From Pseudomonas sp. PSB18 (GTDB taxonomy: Bacteria > Pseudomonadota > Gammaproteobacteria > Pseudomonadales > Pseudomonadaceae), in contig NZ_NOIN01000011.1 in NCBI RefSeq assembly GCF_014596565.1, positions 1 through 64,000 of the forward strand: 64,000 bases of DNA. Reading direction: 5' to 3'. The notes under the pieces were generated by a model that saw only the letters and a list, made by a program, of their open reading frames with translations, was not told the origin of the DNA and searched no databases. Numbering within the stretch: the first letter of the stretch is position 1; each line of letters begins with the position of its first letter. The translations under genes were made by a program, and so were the position numbers. Below are positions 27,145-36,322 of this stretch, piece by piece.

Positions 27145-27381
27145 TCAGCGTGAATGCCGGCGGCGCTCGGCGGCGAGTTTTTCGGCGAGGTGATCCAGGT
27201 CGGGGACGGGCGGTTCGGGGAGTTTTCTGAGGGTGGCCTGCATCAGCTTCATCTGGCGGATGAAACGTCGGCAGTTGGGACAGAACATCAGGTGATGACG
27301 CACCATCAGGCGTTCGCGAAAGCTCAATTGACCGTCGAGATAATCGCTGGAGCGCGCCACTTGTTCCTTGCAGGTCAGCAT
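27145..27381 (-). CDS. Zinc-finger (zf-HC2/ZAS-type) anti-sigma factor
   Basis: 78 residues. The zinc-binding pattern is C4 ... H30-x3-C34-x2-C37 (HHLMFCPNC), as in cytoplasmic ZAS anti-sigma factors. No membrane segment, so it acts in the cytoplasm. The start overlaps the last 7 bp of the ECF sigma gene, the classic arrangement for a co-translated sigma/anti-sigma pair. The C-terminal half is charged and may contact the sigma factor. Confidence 0.85.
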   Translation of the reverse strand: MLTCKEQVARSSDYLDGQLSFRERLMVRHHLMFCPNCRRFIRQMKLMQATLRKLPEPPVPDLDHLAEKLAAERRRHSR

Positions 27382-27986
27382 TCGCCGGTCTCCTCGAAAT
27401 GTTCCACGGTCGCGAAGACCTTCAGCCGGGCGCGATGCAACAGCACGCGTACGTTAGAGAGCGAGATGCTCAGAAGATTACAAATCTCTTCCAGCTCCAG
27501 CCCCTGGCGTTCGCGCAAGGTCAACACGCTGCCCTGCAGTTCCGACAGGCTGAGCAACGTGTGCTCAAGGCAATCGCGCAATTCACCCTCCGTGAGCAGC
27601 GCTTCCGGCGTGTCCTGGTGCCAGGCGAACGGCGCCAGCAGCCAGTGGCCATCGGCGGCGAAGCGGTCGTCGCCCAGGGTGCCATGGGGCGACGGCAGGT
27701 CGTCGAGCAGCACCTCGCGACGGTTCTGCTTGTAGCGCCCCTTGGCAGCGTTGGCGGTGATGGTCAGCAACCAGGTCTTGAGGCTGGAGCGGCCCTGGAA
27801 ACCACTGAGGTTGCGCACCACCGACAGCCAGGCGTCCTGCACCACTTCGTCGGCATGGCGGCTGCCAACGATGGCATAGGCGACCGCGCGCATCGGGCTC
27901 TGGTAGGTGCTGACCAGCTCCTTGTAGGCGCGCTGCTCTCCCGCCAGCAGGCGTTGGAGCAATTGAGTGTCGTTGGTGGAGGTCAT
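27375..27986 (-). CDS. ECF-type RNA polymerase sigma factor
   Basis: 203 residues. Region 2 (YKELVSTYQSPMRAVAYAIVG...ADEVVQDAWLSVVRNL, FQGRSSLKTWLLTITANAA) and region 4 (LSLSELQGSVLTLRERQGLELEEICNLLSISLSNVRVLLHRARLKV) are complete. The linker between them is somewhat long. It lies 4 bp after the KAS III gene and overlaps the anti-sigma gene. This order resembles the P. aeruginosa PA3286-PA3285 locus as I remember it. Target promoters are unknown. Confidence 0.93.
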   Translation of the reverse strand: MTSTNDTQLLQRLLAGEQRAYKELVSTYQSPMRAVAYAIVGSRHADEVVQDAWLSVVRNLSGFQGRSSLKTWLLTITANAAKGRYKQNRREVLLDDLPSPHGTLGDDRFAADGHWLLAPFAWHQDTPEALLTEGELRDCLEHTLLSLSELQGSVLTLRERQGLELEEICNLLSISLSNVRVLLHRARLKVFATVEHFEETGEC

Positions 27987-27990
27987 TCAA

Positions 27991-29112
27991 TCAACGCTTG
28001 CGCAGAATCACGCTGCCGATTGAATACCCCGCCCCAAACGAGCTGAGTACCGCGACCGAGCCACTGGGCAAATCATCCTGGTTCAGGTGGAACGAAATCA
28101 CCGAACCCGCCGAGCTGGTGTTGGCGTAGCGGTCGAGGATCACCGGTGCTTCCTCTTCGGTGGCCTCGCGTCCCAGCAGCTTGCGCACGATCAGGTGGTT
28201 CATGCTCAGGTTGGCCTGGTGCAGCCAGAAGCGCTTCACTTGCTCGACACTCAGCTGGTTTTCTTGCAGATGAGCGCCAATCAGCTCGGCCACCATCGGG
28301 CAGACGTCGCGGAACACCTTGCGACCTTCCTGGACGAACAGCTTGTCACGGGTGCCGATGCCCTCTTCCGCGGCGCGGTTGAGGAAGCCGAAGTTGTTGC
28401 GGATGTTGTTGGAGAACTTGGTGAGCAGCTTGGTGCTGACCACATCGAACTGATGCGACGAGGTCGCCAAGTCCGCCCGCTCGATGATCACAGCGGTGGC
28501 CGCGTCGCCGAAGATGAAGTGGCTGTCGCGGTCACGGAAATTCAGGTGGCCGGTGCACACTTCGGGGTTGACCATCAGGATCGCCCGGGCCTGGCCCAAT
28601 TGCACGCTGTTGGCCGCAGCCTGGATGCCGAACGTCGCCGAGGAGCAGGCCACGTTCATGTCGAAACCGAAACCTTCGATGCCCAGGGCCTCCTGGACTT
28701 CGATGGCGATGGCCGGGTATGCGCGTTGCAAGTTGGAACAGGCGACGATCACCCCGTCGATGTCGGCGACGGTACGGCCGGCGCGTTCCAGCGCCTGTTT
28801 CGCGGCGCCGACGGCCATTTCGCAGAGCACCGACCATTGCTCATTGGAGCGCTCGGGCAAGCGTGGGGTCATGCGCTGCGGGTCGAGGATACCGTCCTTG
28901 TCCATGACAAAGCGGCTCTTGATACCGGAAGCCTTTTCGATAAACGCCGCGCTGGATTCGGTCAACGCCTCGATTTCACCGCGCGCGATGGCGTCGGCGT
29001 TGTCGGCATTGAACTGCGCGACATAGGCGTTGAAGGATTGCACCAGCTCTTCATTGGAAATGCTGTTGGCCGGGGTATACAGGCCGGTGCCACTGATGAC
29101 GACGTTATGCAT
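27991..29112 (-). CDS. Beta-ketoacyl-ACP synthase III family enzyme (FabH2-like)
   Basis: 373 residues from the ATG at 29112 (MHNVVISGTGLY), which follows GAGACA at good spacing; the longer frame to 29163 is not supported. The thiolase-fold triad is C156 (NVACSSAT), H298 (FWLHQANLS) and N331 (RYANTSSAG). It is longer than canonical FabH (about 320 residues), like the P. aeruginosa PA3286 enzyme, which condenses medium-chain acyl-CoA with malonyl-ACP to feed fatty-acid synthesis. First gene of an operon with an ECF sigma factor and its anti-sigma factor. Confidence 0.9.
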   Translation of the reverse strand: MHNVVISGTGLYTPANSISNEELVQSFNAYVAQFNADNADAIARGEIEALTESSAAFIEKASGIKSRFVMDKDGILDPQRMTPRLPERSNEQWSVLCEMAVGAAKQALERAGRTVADIDGVIVACSNLQRAYPAIAIEVQEALGIEGFGFDMNVACSSATFGIQAAANSVQLGQARAILMVNPEVCTGHLNFRDRDSHFIFGDAATAVIIERADLATSSHQFDVVSTKLLTKFSNNIRNNFGFLNRAAEEGIGTRDKLFVQEGRKVFRDVCPMVAELIGAHLQENQLSVEQVKRFWLHQANLSMNHLIVRKLLGREATEEEAPVILDRYANTSSAGSVISFHLNQDDLPSGSVAVLSSFGAGYSIGSVILRKR

Positions 29113-29377
29113 GGTCGTGTCTCTGATCTGTTCAGGCAGAAAGCATTGGCACCAACGTACCAATACGCAAAGGGTCTTTTCCCATCCTGGGGAAGCAGAC
29201 CTGGCATCGCTTTATTCCGATCCGCCCGGGGAATTGAAGCTCAAAACCACGGGACCGGCTTTATAGCGGCGAAGTTTGCCATAAACGCTGGCGTTTGGCC
29301 CATTCTCCATAAGCCAAGACACAAAACCCTGATGCGAAAGCCAGGGCAACGCTCCCACAAGGATCAACGGTGTCGCC

Positions 29378-32300
29378 TCAAGGCTCCACCTGCCCCCACT
29401 GCTTGCCCAGGCGCTTGTCCGAAATAGGCACCTTGGTTCCCAACTGCTGGGCGAACAGCGACACCCGGTATTCCTCCAGCCACCAGCGGTAAAGCTCCAG
29501 TTGCGGATCGCGCTTGCCTTCCTGGGCGTGTTTGCCGGCGCGGGTCTGGTATTGGGCCCAGAGGTTCGACAGTTCGCCGCTCCAGACCCGGTCTTTCTGC
29601 ACCTGACTGCCCAACTTCTCGAAACGCTGCTCAATCGCCTTGAGGTAGCGCGGCAGTTCCTTGAGCCATTGATGCGGGGTTTCGCGCACGAAGCCCGGAT
29701 ACACCAGATGGCTGAGCTGTTGCTTGATGTCGTTCAGCGCCACGGCCTGGGCCAGGTCGATCTTGCCCTTGAAGCGCTTTTGCAGGCCGTGCCAGAGCTT
29801 GAGGATATCCAGGGTCAGCTTCGCCAGGCGTTCGGCGTGTTCGGTCCAGCCGCCGCGCTTGCGCTCGGCCAGGGACGCCAGCGCGGCACCGTCGCGGGGC
29901 AGGCTCGCCTCGCCTTCCAGCACGCAGCTGTCGAGACTGGCCAACAGGATATCTTCCACCAGGTTGTCAATGCGTCCCAGTTCGCGGTAGAGCAATCCCA
30001 GTTCAGTCAGCCCCGGCAACTTGCCCCGCAGGAACTTGGCCGACTCCGCCAACTGCTGCATCAACAACCGCTGCAAGGCGCGGCGATGCTGGAACTCAGC
30101 TTCGGCCGGAGTCGGGAAACGCCCTTCCTTGACCACGCCGCCCTCTTCCACCAGCGCCGGATACACCGTCATCGACAGCCCGGCGATCTTCTGCTGGGTC
30201 TTTTCCGCCACCGGCGCGAAGACCTTGGCCTCCACCGGCGCCTGGCTTTTTGCACTTTGCGGCACCGCCAACGCTGCCTGGCTGGCCTCGGCAAAACGCG
30301 CCGTCAGTTCGGCCAGGTCGCGTCCCTCGCCGAGGAACTTGCCCTGGCCGTCGACGATTTCCAGGTTCATGCGCAGATGGCTTTCCACTTGCTGCGCCGC
30401 TTCGGCCCAGGCTTCGTCGCTGACCCGCGCGCCGGTCATGCGCAGCAGCTCACGGCCCAGGGATTGCGGCAACGAGCCGTCGGCGAAGGTGATGCGCTGC
30501 AACGCAGCCTTGACGAAGTCCGGCACCGGCACGAAGTTCTTGCGCAGGGCCTTGGGCAGGTTGCGCACCAGGGCAACGCACTTGGCCTCGATCATACCGG
30601 GCACCAGCCACTCCAGGCGCTCCGGCGGCAGCATCGGCAACAGCGGCGCCGGCATCCGCAATGTCACGCCGTCGCGGGGGTGGTTGGGCTCGAAGTGGTA
30701 GCTGAGCGGCAACGTCAGGTCGCCGACGCGCAAGGTGTCGGGGAAGTGCGCGGCGGTCACTTCGCTGGCCTCGCGCGCCAGCACGTCCTCTTCGCGCATG
30801 ATCAACAGCTGCGGGTCTTTCTGGCTGTTGATCCGGTACCAGCTGTCGAACGTCGCGGTCTGGTGGATCTCGGCCGGCAACCGTGCGTCATAAAAAGCGA
30901 ACAGGGTTTCTTCGTCCGCCAGGATGTCGCGGCGCCGGGCCTTGGCCTCCAGCTCGTCGAGTTGCTCCAGCAATCGGGTATTGGCCGCCAGGCACTTGGC
31001 CTTGGACTGGATCTCGCCGCGCACCAGGGCCTCGCGGATGAACAGCTCCCGCGACACCACTGGGTCCACCGGCCCGTAATGCACCGGCCGGCGGCCGACC
31101 ACGATCAGCCCGAACAGGGTGATCTGTTCATACGCCACCACCTGTCCGCGCTTCTTCTCCCAATGGGGTTCGAAGTGGTTCTTCTTAATCAGGTGCCCGG
31201 CCAGCGGTTCGATCCAGTCCGGCTCGATCTTGGCGACCATGCGTGCGTACAGCTTGGTGGTTTCCACCAGTTCGGCGGTCATCAGCCACTGCGGACGCTT
31301 CTTGCCCAGGCCCGACGAAGGGTGGACCCAGAACCGCCGTTGGCGGGCGCCCAGGTAGTCGCCGTCTTCGGTTTTCTGGCCGATCTGGCTCAACAGGCCC
31401 GAGAGCACCGCTTTGTGCAGTTTCGGGTAATCGGCCGGGTCCTTGTTGAGGCTCAACTGCATGTCGCGGCAGATCAGGCTCAACTGGCGATGAGCGTCGC
31501 GCCACTCGCGCAGGCGCAGGTAGTTGAGGAAGTTCTTGCGGCACCAGGTGCGCAACGGGCTGGCCGTCAGGGCCAGGCGTTGCTCTTCAAAACCACGCCA
31601 CAGGTTGACCAGCCCGGCGAAGTCCGAATCCGGATCCTTCCATTGGGCGTGGGCCTGGTCGGCGGCCTGTTGCCGTTCGGGCGGACGCTCCCGCGGATCC
31701 TGGATCGACATGGCGCTGGCGACAATCAGCACTTCCTGCAGGCTGCCCAGCTTCGCCGCTTCCAGCAACATGCGGCCCATGCGCGGGTCCACCGGCAAGC
31801 GCGCCAACTGACGGCCCAACGGGGTCAGTTGACTGTTGCGGTCCACTGCCGACAACTCTTGCAGCAGGTTGAAACCGTCGCTGATGGCCTTGCCATCCGG
31901 CGGCTCGATGAACGGGAAGTCAGTGATCTCGCCGAGGCGCAGATGCAGCATCTGCAGAATCACCGCCGCCAGGTTGGTACGCAGGATCTCGGGATCGGTA
32001 AATTCCGGTCGACCAAGGAAATCTTCTTCGCTGTACAGCCGCACGCAGATCCCCGGCTCGACCCGCCCGCAACGCCCCTTGCGCTGGTTGGCGCTGGCCT
32101 GGGAGATGGCTTCGATGGGCAGACGCTGGACCTTGGCGCGATAGCTGTAGCGGCTGATCCGCGCGGTGCCGCTGTCGATCACGTAGCGGATGCCCGGCAC
32201 GGTGAGCGAGGTTTCGGCGACGTTGGTCGCCAGCACGACACGACGGCCCGGGTGGGACTGGAAGATCCGCTGTTGCTCGGCCGGGGACAAGCGCGCATAC

Positions 32301-33289
32301 AACGGCAAGATTTCAGTGTGCTTGAGCTGGGCCTTGCGCAGCATTTCCGCCGCGTCACGAATCTCCCGCTCCCCCGGCAGGAACACCAGCACATCGCCAG
32401 GGCTGCGGCGCTCGCTGCGCTCATGGGCGGCGATTTCATCGAGGGTAGCGAGAATCGCCTGGTCGACGGTCAGGTCGTCCTCGACGCGGTTGCCCTCTTC
32501 GTCCTGCTCCAGGGTCAGCGGGCGGTACCAGGTTTCCACCGGGAAGGTGCGGCCCGAGACTTCCACGATCGGCGCGTCATCGAAATGTTTGGAGAAGCGC
32601 TCCAGGTCGATGGTCGCCGAGGTGATGATGACCTTCAGGTCCGGGCGACGCGGCAGCAGGGTCTTGAGATACCCCAGGAGGAAGTCGATGTTCAGGCTGC
32701 GCTCGTGGGCTTCGTCGACGATGATCGTGTCGTAGCGCTCGAGGTAGCGATCGTTCTGGGTCTCGGCCAGCAGGATGCCGTCGGTCATCAACTTGATCAG
32801 GGTGTTGGCGTCGCTCTGGTCCTCGAACCGCACCTGATACCCCACCAGCGCGCCCAGCGGCGTGGCCAATTCCTCGGCGACCCGGCTCGCCACGCTACGG
32901 GCGGCGATCCGGCGCGGTTGGGTGTGGCCGATCAAGCCATGCTGGCCGCGCCCGATTTCCAGGCAGATCTTTGGCAATTGCGTGGTTTTGCCCGAACCGG
33001 TTTCGCCGGCGATGATCAGCACCTGGTGCTTGAGCAGCGCGTCCTTGATTTCGTCGCGCTTGGCGGCAATCGGCAGATTGTCGTCGTAGCGAATCAGCGG
33101 CAGACTGGCCTTGCGCGCCAGCACCTGGTCGCACGACGCCTGCATACGCGCCACCCACTGGGCCAGCTTGGCCTCATCGGGCTTCTTGCGCAGCTCGAGC
33201 AACTGCCGCCGCAACCGGTGACGGTCGGCGAGCATGGCGTGGTCGAGGTTCTTCAGCAGTTTGTCGATAGCGGGGGCTTGGTCAGTCAT
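29378..33289 (-). CDS. hrpA: ATP-dependent RNA helicase HrpA
   Basis: 1303 residues, the full HrpA length. DEAH-box motor: Walker A GETGSGKT (95-102), TQPRRIAARS, DEAH (192-195), SAT, FLPGEREI, NVAETSLTVPG and QRKGRCGR. This is followed by winged-helix/ratchet (HA2), OB and a long HrpA-specific C-terminal domain (DUF3418-like). In E. coli HrpA processes mRNA and rescues stalled ribosomes. Single gene, 85 bp or so from the REPIN that separates it from aceK. The 1342-codon frame on the opposite strand is a GC-bias shadow. Confidence 0.97.
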   Translation of the reverse strand: MTDQAPAIDKLLKNLDHAMLADRHRLRRQLLELRKKPDEAKLAQWVARMQASCDQVLARKASLPLIRYDDNLPIAAKRDEIKDALLKHQVLIIAGETGSGKTTQLPKICLEIGRGQHGLIGHTQPRRIAARSVASRVAEELATPLGALVGYQVRFEDQSDANTLIKLMTDGILLAETQNDRYLERYDTIIVDEAHERSLNIDFLLGYLKTLLPRRPDLKVIITSATIDLERFSKHFDDAPIVEVSGRTFPVETWYRPLTLEQDEEGNRVEDDLTVDQAILATLDEIAAHERSERRSPGDVLVFLPGEREIRDAAEMLRKAQLKHTEILPLYARLSPAEQQRIFQSHPGRRVVLATNVAETSLTVPGIRYVIDSGTARISRYSYRAKVQRLPIEAISQASANQRKGRCGRVEPGICVRLYSEEDFLGRPEFTDPEILRTNLAAVILQMLHLRLGEITDFPFIEPPDGKAISDGFNLLQELSAVDRNSQLTPLGRQLARLPVDPRMGRMLLEAAKLGSLQEVLIVASAMSIQDPRERPPERQQAADQAHAQWKDPDSDFAGLVNLWRGFEEQRLALTASPLRTWCRKNFLNYLRLREWRDAHRQLSLICRDMQLSLNKDPADYPKLHKAVLSGLLSQIGQKTEDGDYLGARQRRFWVHPSSGLGKKRPQWLMTAELVETTKLYARMVAKIEPDWIEPLAGHLIKKNHFEPHWEKKRGQVVAYEQITLFGLIVVGRRPVHYGPVDPVVSRELFIREALVRGEIQSKAKCLAANTRLLEQLDELEAKARRRDILADEETLFAFYDARLPAEIHQTATFDSWYRINSQKDPQLLIMREEDVLAREASEVTAAHFPDTLRVGDLTLPLSYHFEPNHPRDGVTLRMPAPLLPMLPPERLEWLVPGMIEAKCVALVRNLPKALRKNFVPVPDFVKAALQRITFADGSLPQSLGRELLRMTGARVSDEAWAEAAQQVESHLRMNLEIVDGQGKFLGEGRDLAELTARFAEASQAALAVPQSAKSQAPVEAKVFAPVAEKTQQKIAGLSMTVYPALVEEGGVVKEGRFPTPAEAEFQHRRALQRLLMQQLAESAKFLRGKLPGLTELGLLYRELGRIDNLVEDILLASLDSCVLEGEASLPRDGAALASLAERKRGGWTEHAERLAKLTLDILKLWHGLQKRFKGKIDLAQAVALNDIKQQLSHLVYPGFVRETPHQWLKELPRYLKAIEQRFEKLGSQVQKDRVWSGELSNLWAQYQTRAGKHAQEGKRDPQLELYRWWLEEYRVSLFAQQLGTKVPISDKRLGKQWGQVEP

Positions 33290-33346
33290 CGGGTACGCAA
33301 AGGGTCGTCGGCTTTATGCAGGGGGCGATTGTCGCAGATTTGCGCC

Positions 33347-33440
33347 CCTGTGGGAGCAAGGCTTGCCCGCGATGAAGATGACACGGTCTCCCCCGGGGGA
33401 CCGAGGCGCCTGCATCGCGAGCAAGCTATGCTCCCACGGG
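33347..33440. repeat. REP doublet (REPIN), variant core
   Basis: CCTGTGGGAGCAAGGCTTGC on the left and GCAAGCTATGCTCCCACGGG on the right, with a GC-rich inner palindrome TCCCCCGGGGGA in the spacer. It lies between hrpA and aceK. Confidence 0.85.
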
Positions 33441-33441
33441 G

Positions 33442-35163
33442 TTATTCGTTGTTCCGATCCTTGCGCCGATACGGGAACACATCAATCACCTTCCCCGCCC
33501 GAATGGCCTCTTGCAGGCCTTTCCAGTAATCGGCGTTGTACAGCTCACCGTGCAACTGGTCGAACAGCTTGCGTTGCCCGGCGTCGGCGAACAGGAACGG
33601 CGGAAACTCTTCGGGAAAGACATCCAGCGGACCGATGGAGTACCACGGTTCGGAGGCCATTTCGTCTTCCGGGGTGCGCGGCTGGGGGATGTGACGGAAG
33701 TTGGCTTCGGTGAGGAAGCAGATCTCGTCGTAGTCGTAGAACACCACGCGGCCATGACGGGTCACGCCGAAGTTCTTGAGCAACATGTCGCCGGGAAAGA
33801 TATTCGCCGCCGCCAATTGCTTGATGGCCAGGCCGTAGTCTTCCAGCGCCTCACGCACCTGAGCCTCGCTGGCGTTTTCCAGGTAGAGGTTCAGCGGTGT
33901 CATGCGCCGCTCGGTCCAGCAGTGACGAATCAGCACCGTATCGCCTTCCACCGACACGGTGGAGGGTGCCACTTCCAGCAGTTCTTCCAGGCATGCCGGT
34001 TCGAATTTGTCCAGGGGGAAACGGAAGTCGGCGAATTCCTGGGTATCGGCCATGCGCCCGACCCGGTCGACACTTTTCACCAACCGGTACTTCTCGATCA
34101 CCGTGGCACGGTCGACGTTTTTCGACGGCGAGAAGCGGTCCTTGATGATCTTGAACACCGTGTTGAAGCCCGGCAGCGTGAACACGCTCATGACCATGCC
34201 GCGCACCCCCGGCGCCATGATGAACTGGTCGTCGGTGTTCGCCAGGTGATTGATCAGGGCCCGGTAGAATTCGGACTTGCCGTGCTTGTAGAAACCGATG
34301 GAGGTGTACAGCTCGGCGACGTGTTTGCCCGGCAGGATGCGCTTGAGAAAGCCGACGAATTCCGCCGGCACCGGCACGTCCACCATGAAATACGAGCGGG
34401 TGAACGAGAAGATGATCGAGACCTGGGCCTCGTCGGTGATCAGCGCGTCGATCTGGATGCCCCGGCCCTCGCGGTGCAGCAGCGGAATCACCAGCGGCCA
34501 CTGATCGTCGCGAGTGAAGATCCGGCCAACCAGGTACGCGCCCTTGTTGCGATAGAGCACGGATGAAAACAGCTCCACGGTCAGTTCCGGGTCCTTGCAG
34601 ACCCAATCCGGCAGGTTCTCCCGCAGTTGGGCTTCGAGGCGCTGCAGATCGCCCGCCAGGTCGGCGTAGTCCTCGCTGAAACGGTAATCGGCGAAGATGC
34701 CCGCGAGCATCCGGTCCAGTTGTCCCTGGGGCTTGTAGGTACGGGTCTGCGCAGAGCGGGCCCGGCGCAGGCTCGGCCGGGTGGTGTGGATGAACATGGT
34801 GCCGTCGCTGATCAGGTCATGGCTGAACAGGCCGCAGAAAATCGAGTTGTACCAGGTCTCGGACAGCTCATCGTCGAAGCGCAGGTCGATCAGGCTGATG
34901 TAGGCACTTTTCACCAGCGGCCAGCAGCCGACATCCATCAGCGCCTCGGCGTCGAAAGCCTTGCGCAGCCGTGCCACGGTTTCGAAGACTTTTTCTTCGT
35001 ACAGATTGATCCGCGCCGCCGACGCCGCTTGTGCCTCCTGCCACCGGGCCTGCTCGAACCGGGCACGGGCACCGTCGGTAATCTGCCGGAAATGCTCGCG
35101 ATAATCGTCAAAGCCGTCGAGAATCGAGCGGGCGATATCGCTGGCGGGCCATGGCTGCGGCAT
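33442..35163 (-). CDS. aceK: Isocitrate dehydrogenase kinase/phosphatase
   Basis: 573 residues, the family length. Regulatory N-terminal region (WPASDIARSILDGFDDYREHFRQIT) and kinase/phosphatase C-terminal part with the AceK-specific ATP-binding and catalytic motifs (SVFTLPGFNTVFKIIKDRF, YDYDEICFLTEANFR, EPWYSIGPLDVFPEEF). It phosphorylates and dephosphorylates isocitrate dehydrogenase, switching carbon flow between the TCA cycle and glyoxylate shunt. Here it is not linked to aceA or aceB, as is usual in Pseudomonas. Confidence 0.97.
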   Translation of the reverse strand: MPQPWPASDIARSILDGFDDYREHFRQITDGARARFEQARWQEAQAASAARINLYEEKVFETVARLRKAFDAEALMDVGCWPLVKSAYISLIDLRFDDELSETWYNSIFCGLFSHDLISDGTMFIHTTRPSLRRARSAQTRTYKPQGQLDRMLAGIFADYRFSEDYADLAGDLQRLEAQLRENLPDWVCKDPELTVELFSSVLYRNKGAYLVGRIFTRDDQWPLVIPLLHREGRGIQIDALITDEAQVSIIFSFTRSYFMVDVPVPAEFVGFLKRILPGKHVAELYTSIGFYKHGKSEFYRALINHLANTDDQFIMAPGVRGMVMSVFTLPGFNTVFKIIKDRFSPSKNVDRATVIEKYRLVKSVDRVGRMADTQEFADFRFPLDKFEPACLEELLEVAPSTVSVEGDTVLIRHCWTERRMTPLNLYLENASEAQVREALEDYGLAIKQLAAANIFPGDMLLKNFGVTRHGRVVFYDYDEICFLTEANFRHIPQPRTPEDEMASEPWYSIGPLDVFPEEFPPFLFADAGQRKLFDQLHGELYNADYWKGLQEAIRAGKVIDVFPYRRKDRNNE

Positions 35164-35293
35164 AGGGAAAACCTCGGCGGGGGCGTCTTGTTATGAGCGA
35201 CTGAGCTTAGAGGCCAATCACGCGGCAACGCAACCATTGCCATCGGTCCCCGGGAGGGCGACACTTGCGACCCAACCATGGAAGGAATCCCTC

Positions 35294-36202
35294 GTGAACC
35301 TCGTCGATCTCCTGCGTCTGCTGTCATTGGCCGCCATCTGGGGGGCGAGTTTTCTGTTCATGCGCATTATCGCGCCCGTCATCGGCACGATCCCCACGGC
35401 CTTTTTTCGGGTCTCCATCGCCTTCGTCGGGTTGGTGGTGATCCTGGCACTGATGCGGGTCGACTGGAATTTCCGCGGCAAGTTGAAAGTCGTGATGGGG
35501 CTGGGCCTGATCAACTCGGGCATTCCGGCAACCTTCTATTCCCTGGCGGCCCAGACCCTTCCGGCCGGTTATTCCGCGATTTTCAATGCCACGACGCCTC
35601 TGATGGGGGTGTTGATCGGCGGACTGTTCTTCAGCGAGCAACTGACGGTCGCCAAGGTCAGCGGCGTGTTCCTGGGACTGCTCGGCGTCGGCATCCTGAC
35701 CCGCGCCGGCCCGGTGGCTTTCGACCTGCAATTGCTGATGGGCGCCCTCGCCTGCCTGATGGCGACCACTTGTTATGGCTTTGCCGGATTCCTCACCCGG
35801 CGCTGGCTCGATCATCAAGGTGGGCTGGACAGCCGTCTCTCGACCCTGGGCAGCATGTTCGGCGCCACGGTGTTCCTGCTGCCGCTGTTCGGTTACAGCG
35901 TCATCAGCCATCCCCCGGCCAGTTGGGGTGGCTGGAATGTCTGGCTGTCATTGCTCGGGTTGGGCCTGGTGTGCACCGCGCTGGCGTACATCCTTTATTT
36001 CCGGCTGATCAGCTCCATCGGGCCGGTCAAGTCCATGACCGTCACCTTCCTGATCCCGCCCTTCGGCGTGCTATGGGGAGCGTTGTTGCTGGATGAGCCG
36101 CTGGGAATGGCGCATCTGTATGGTGGGTTGCTGATTGCGGCAGCGTTGTGGCTGGTGCTGAAACCGGCGGTGCAGAAACCGGTCGAGGTGTCTGCCCGAT
36201 AG
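35294..36202 (+). CDS. EamA/DMT-superfamily transporter
   Basis: 302 residues from the GTG at 35294, which follows AAGGA at 8-bp spacing and starts directly before the first helix (LLRLLSLAAIWGASFLFMR). The in-frame ATG at 35237 would add a non-conserved tail. Ten hydrophobic segments in two EamA repeats. Probable metabolite exporter. Convergent with a second EamA gene (36323-37186), with a REP doublet between. Confidence 0.9.
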   Translation: MNLVDLLRLLSLAAIWGASFLFMRIIAPVIGTIPTAFFRVSIAFVGLVVILALMRVDWNFRGKLKVVMGLGLINSGIPATFYSLAAQTLPAGYSAIFNATTPLMGVLIGGLFFSEQLTVAKVSGVFLGLLGVGILTRAGPVAFDLQLLMGALACLMATTCYGFAGFLTRRWLDHQGGLDSRLSTLGSMFGATVFLLPLFGYSVISHPPASWGGWNVWLSLLGLGLVCTALAYILYFRLISSIGPVKSMTVTFLIPPFGVLWGALLLDEPLGMAHLYGGLLIAAALWLVLKPAVQKPVEVSAR

Positions 36203-36226
36203 TGCATCGGCGCATTCGAGCATGTC

Positions 36227-36291
36227 ATCGCGGGCAAGCCTTGCTCCCACAGGTTATACGACGTCCTGTGGGAGCATGGCTTGCCCGCGAT
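36227..36291. repeat. REP doublet, opposite (tail-to-tail) orientation
   Basis: ATCGCGGGCAAGCCTTGCTC is followed, after an 11-bp spacer, by its inverted copy ending in GCCCGCGAT. It lies between two convergent DMT transporter genes. Confidence 0.85.
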
Positions 36292-36322
36292 GGAGGTACT
36301 GCAGTCACTGAACCGCTAACGG

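Noticed and set aside
29501..33529. 1342-codon open frame on the plus strand
   Set aside because: It is antisense to hrpA; long His/Gln/Leu/Gly-rich translations of this kind are typical of the opposite strand of GC-rich Pseudomonas genes and show no domain.
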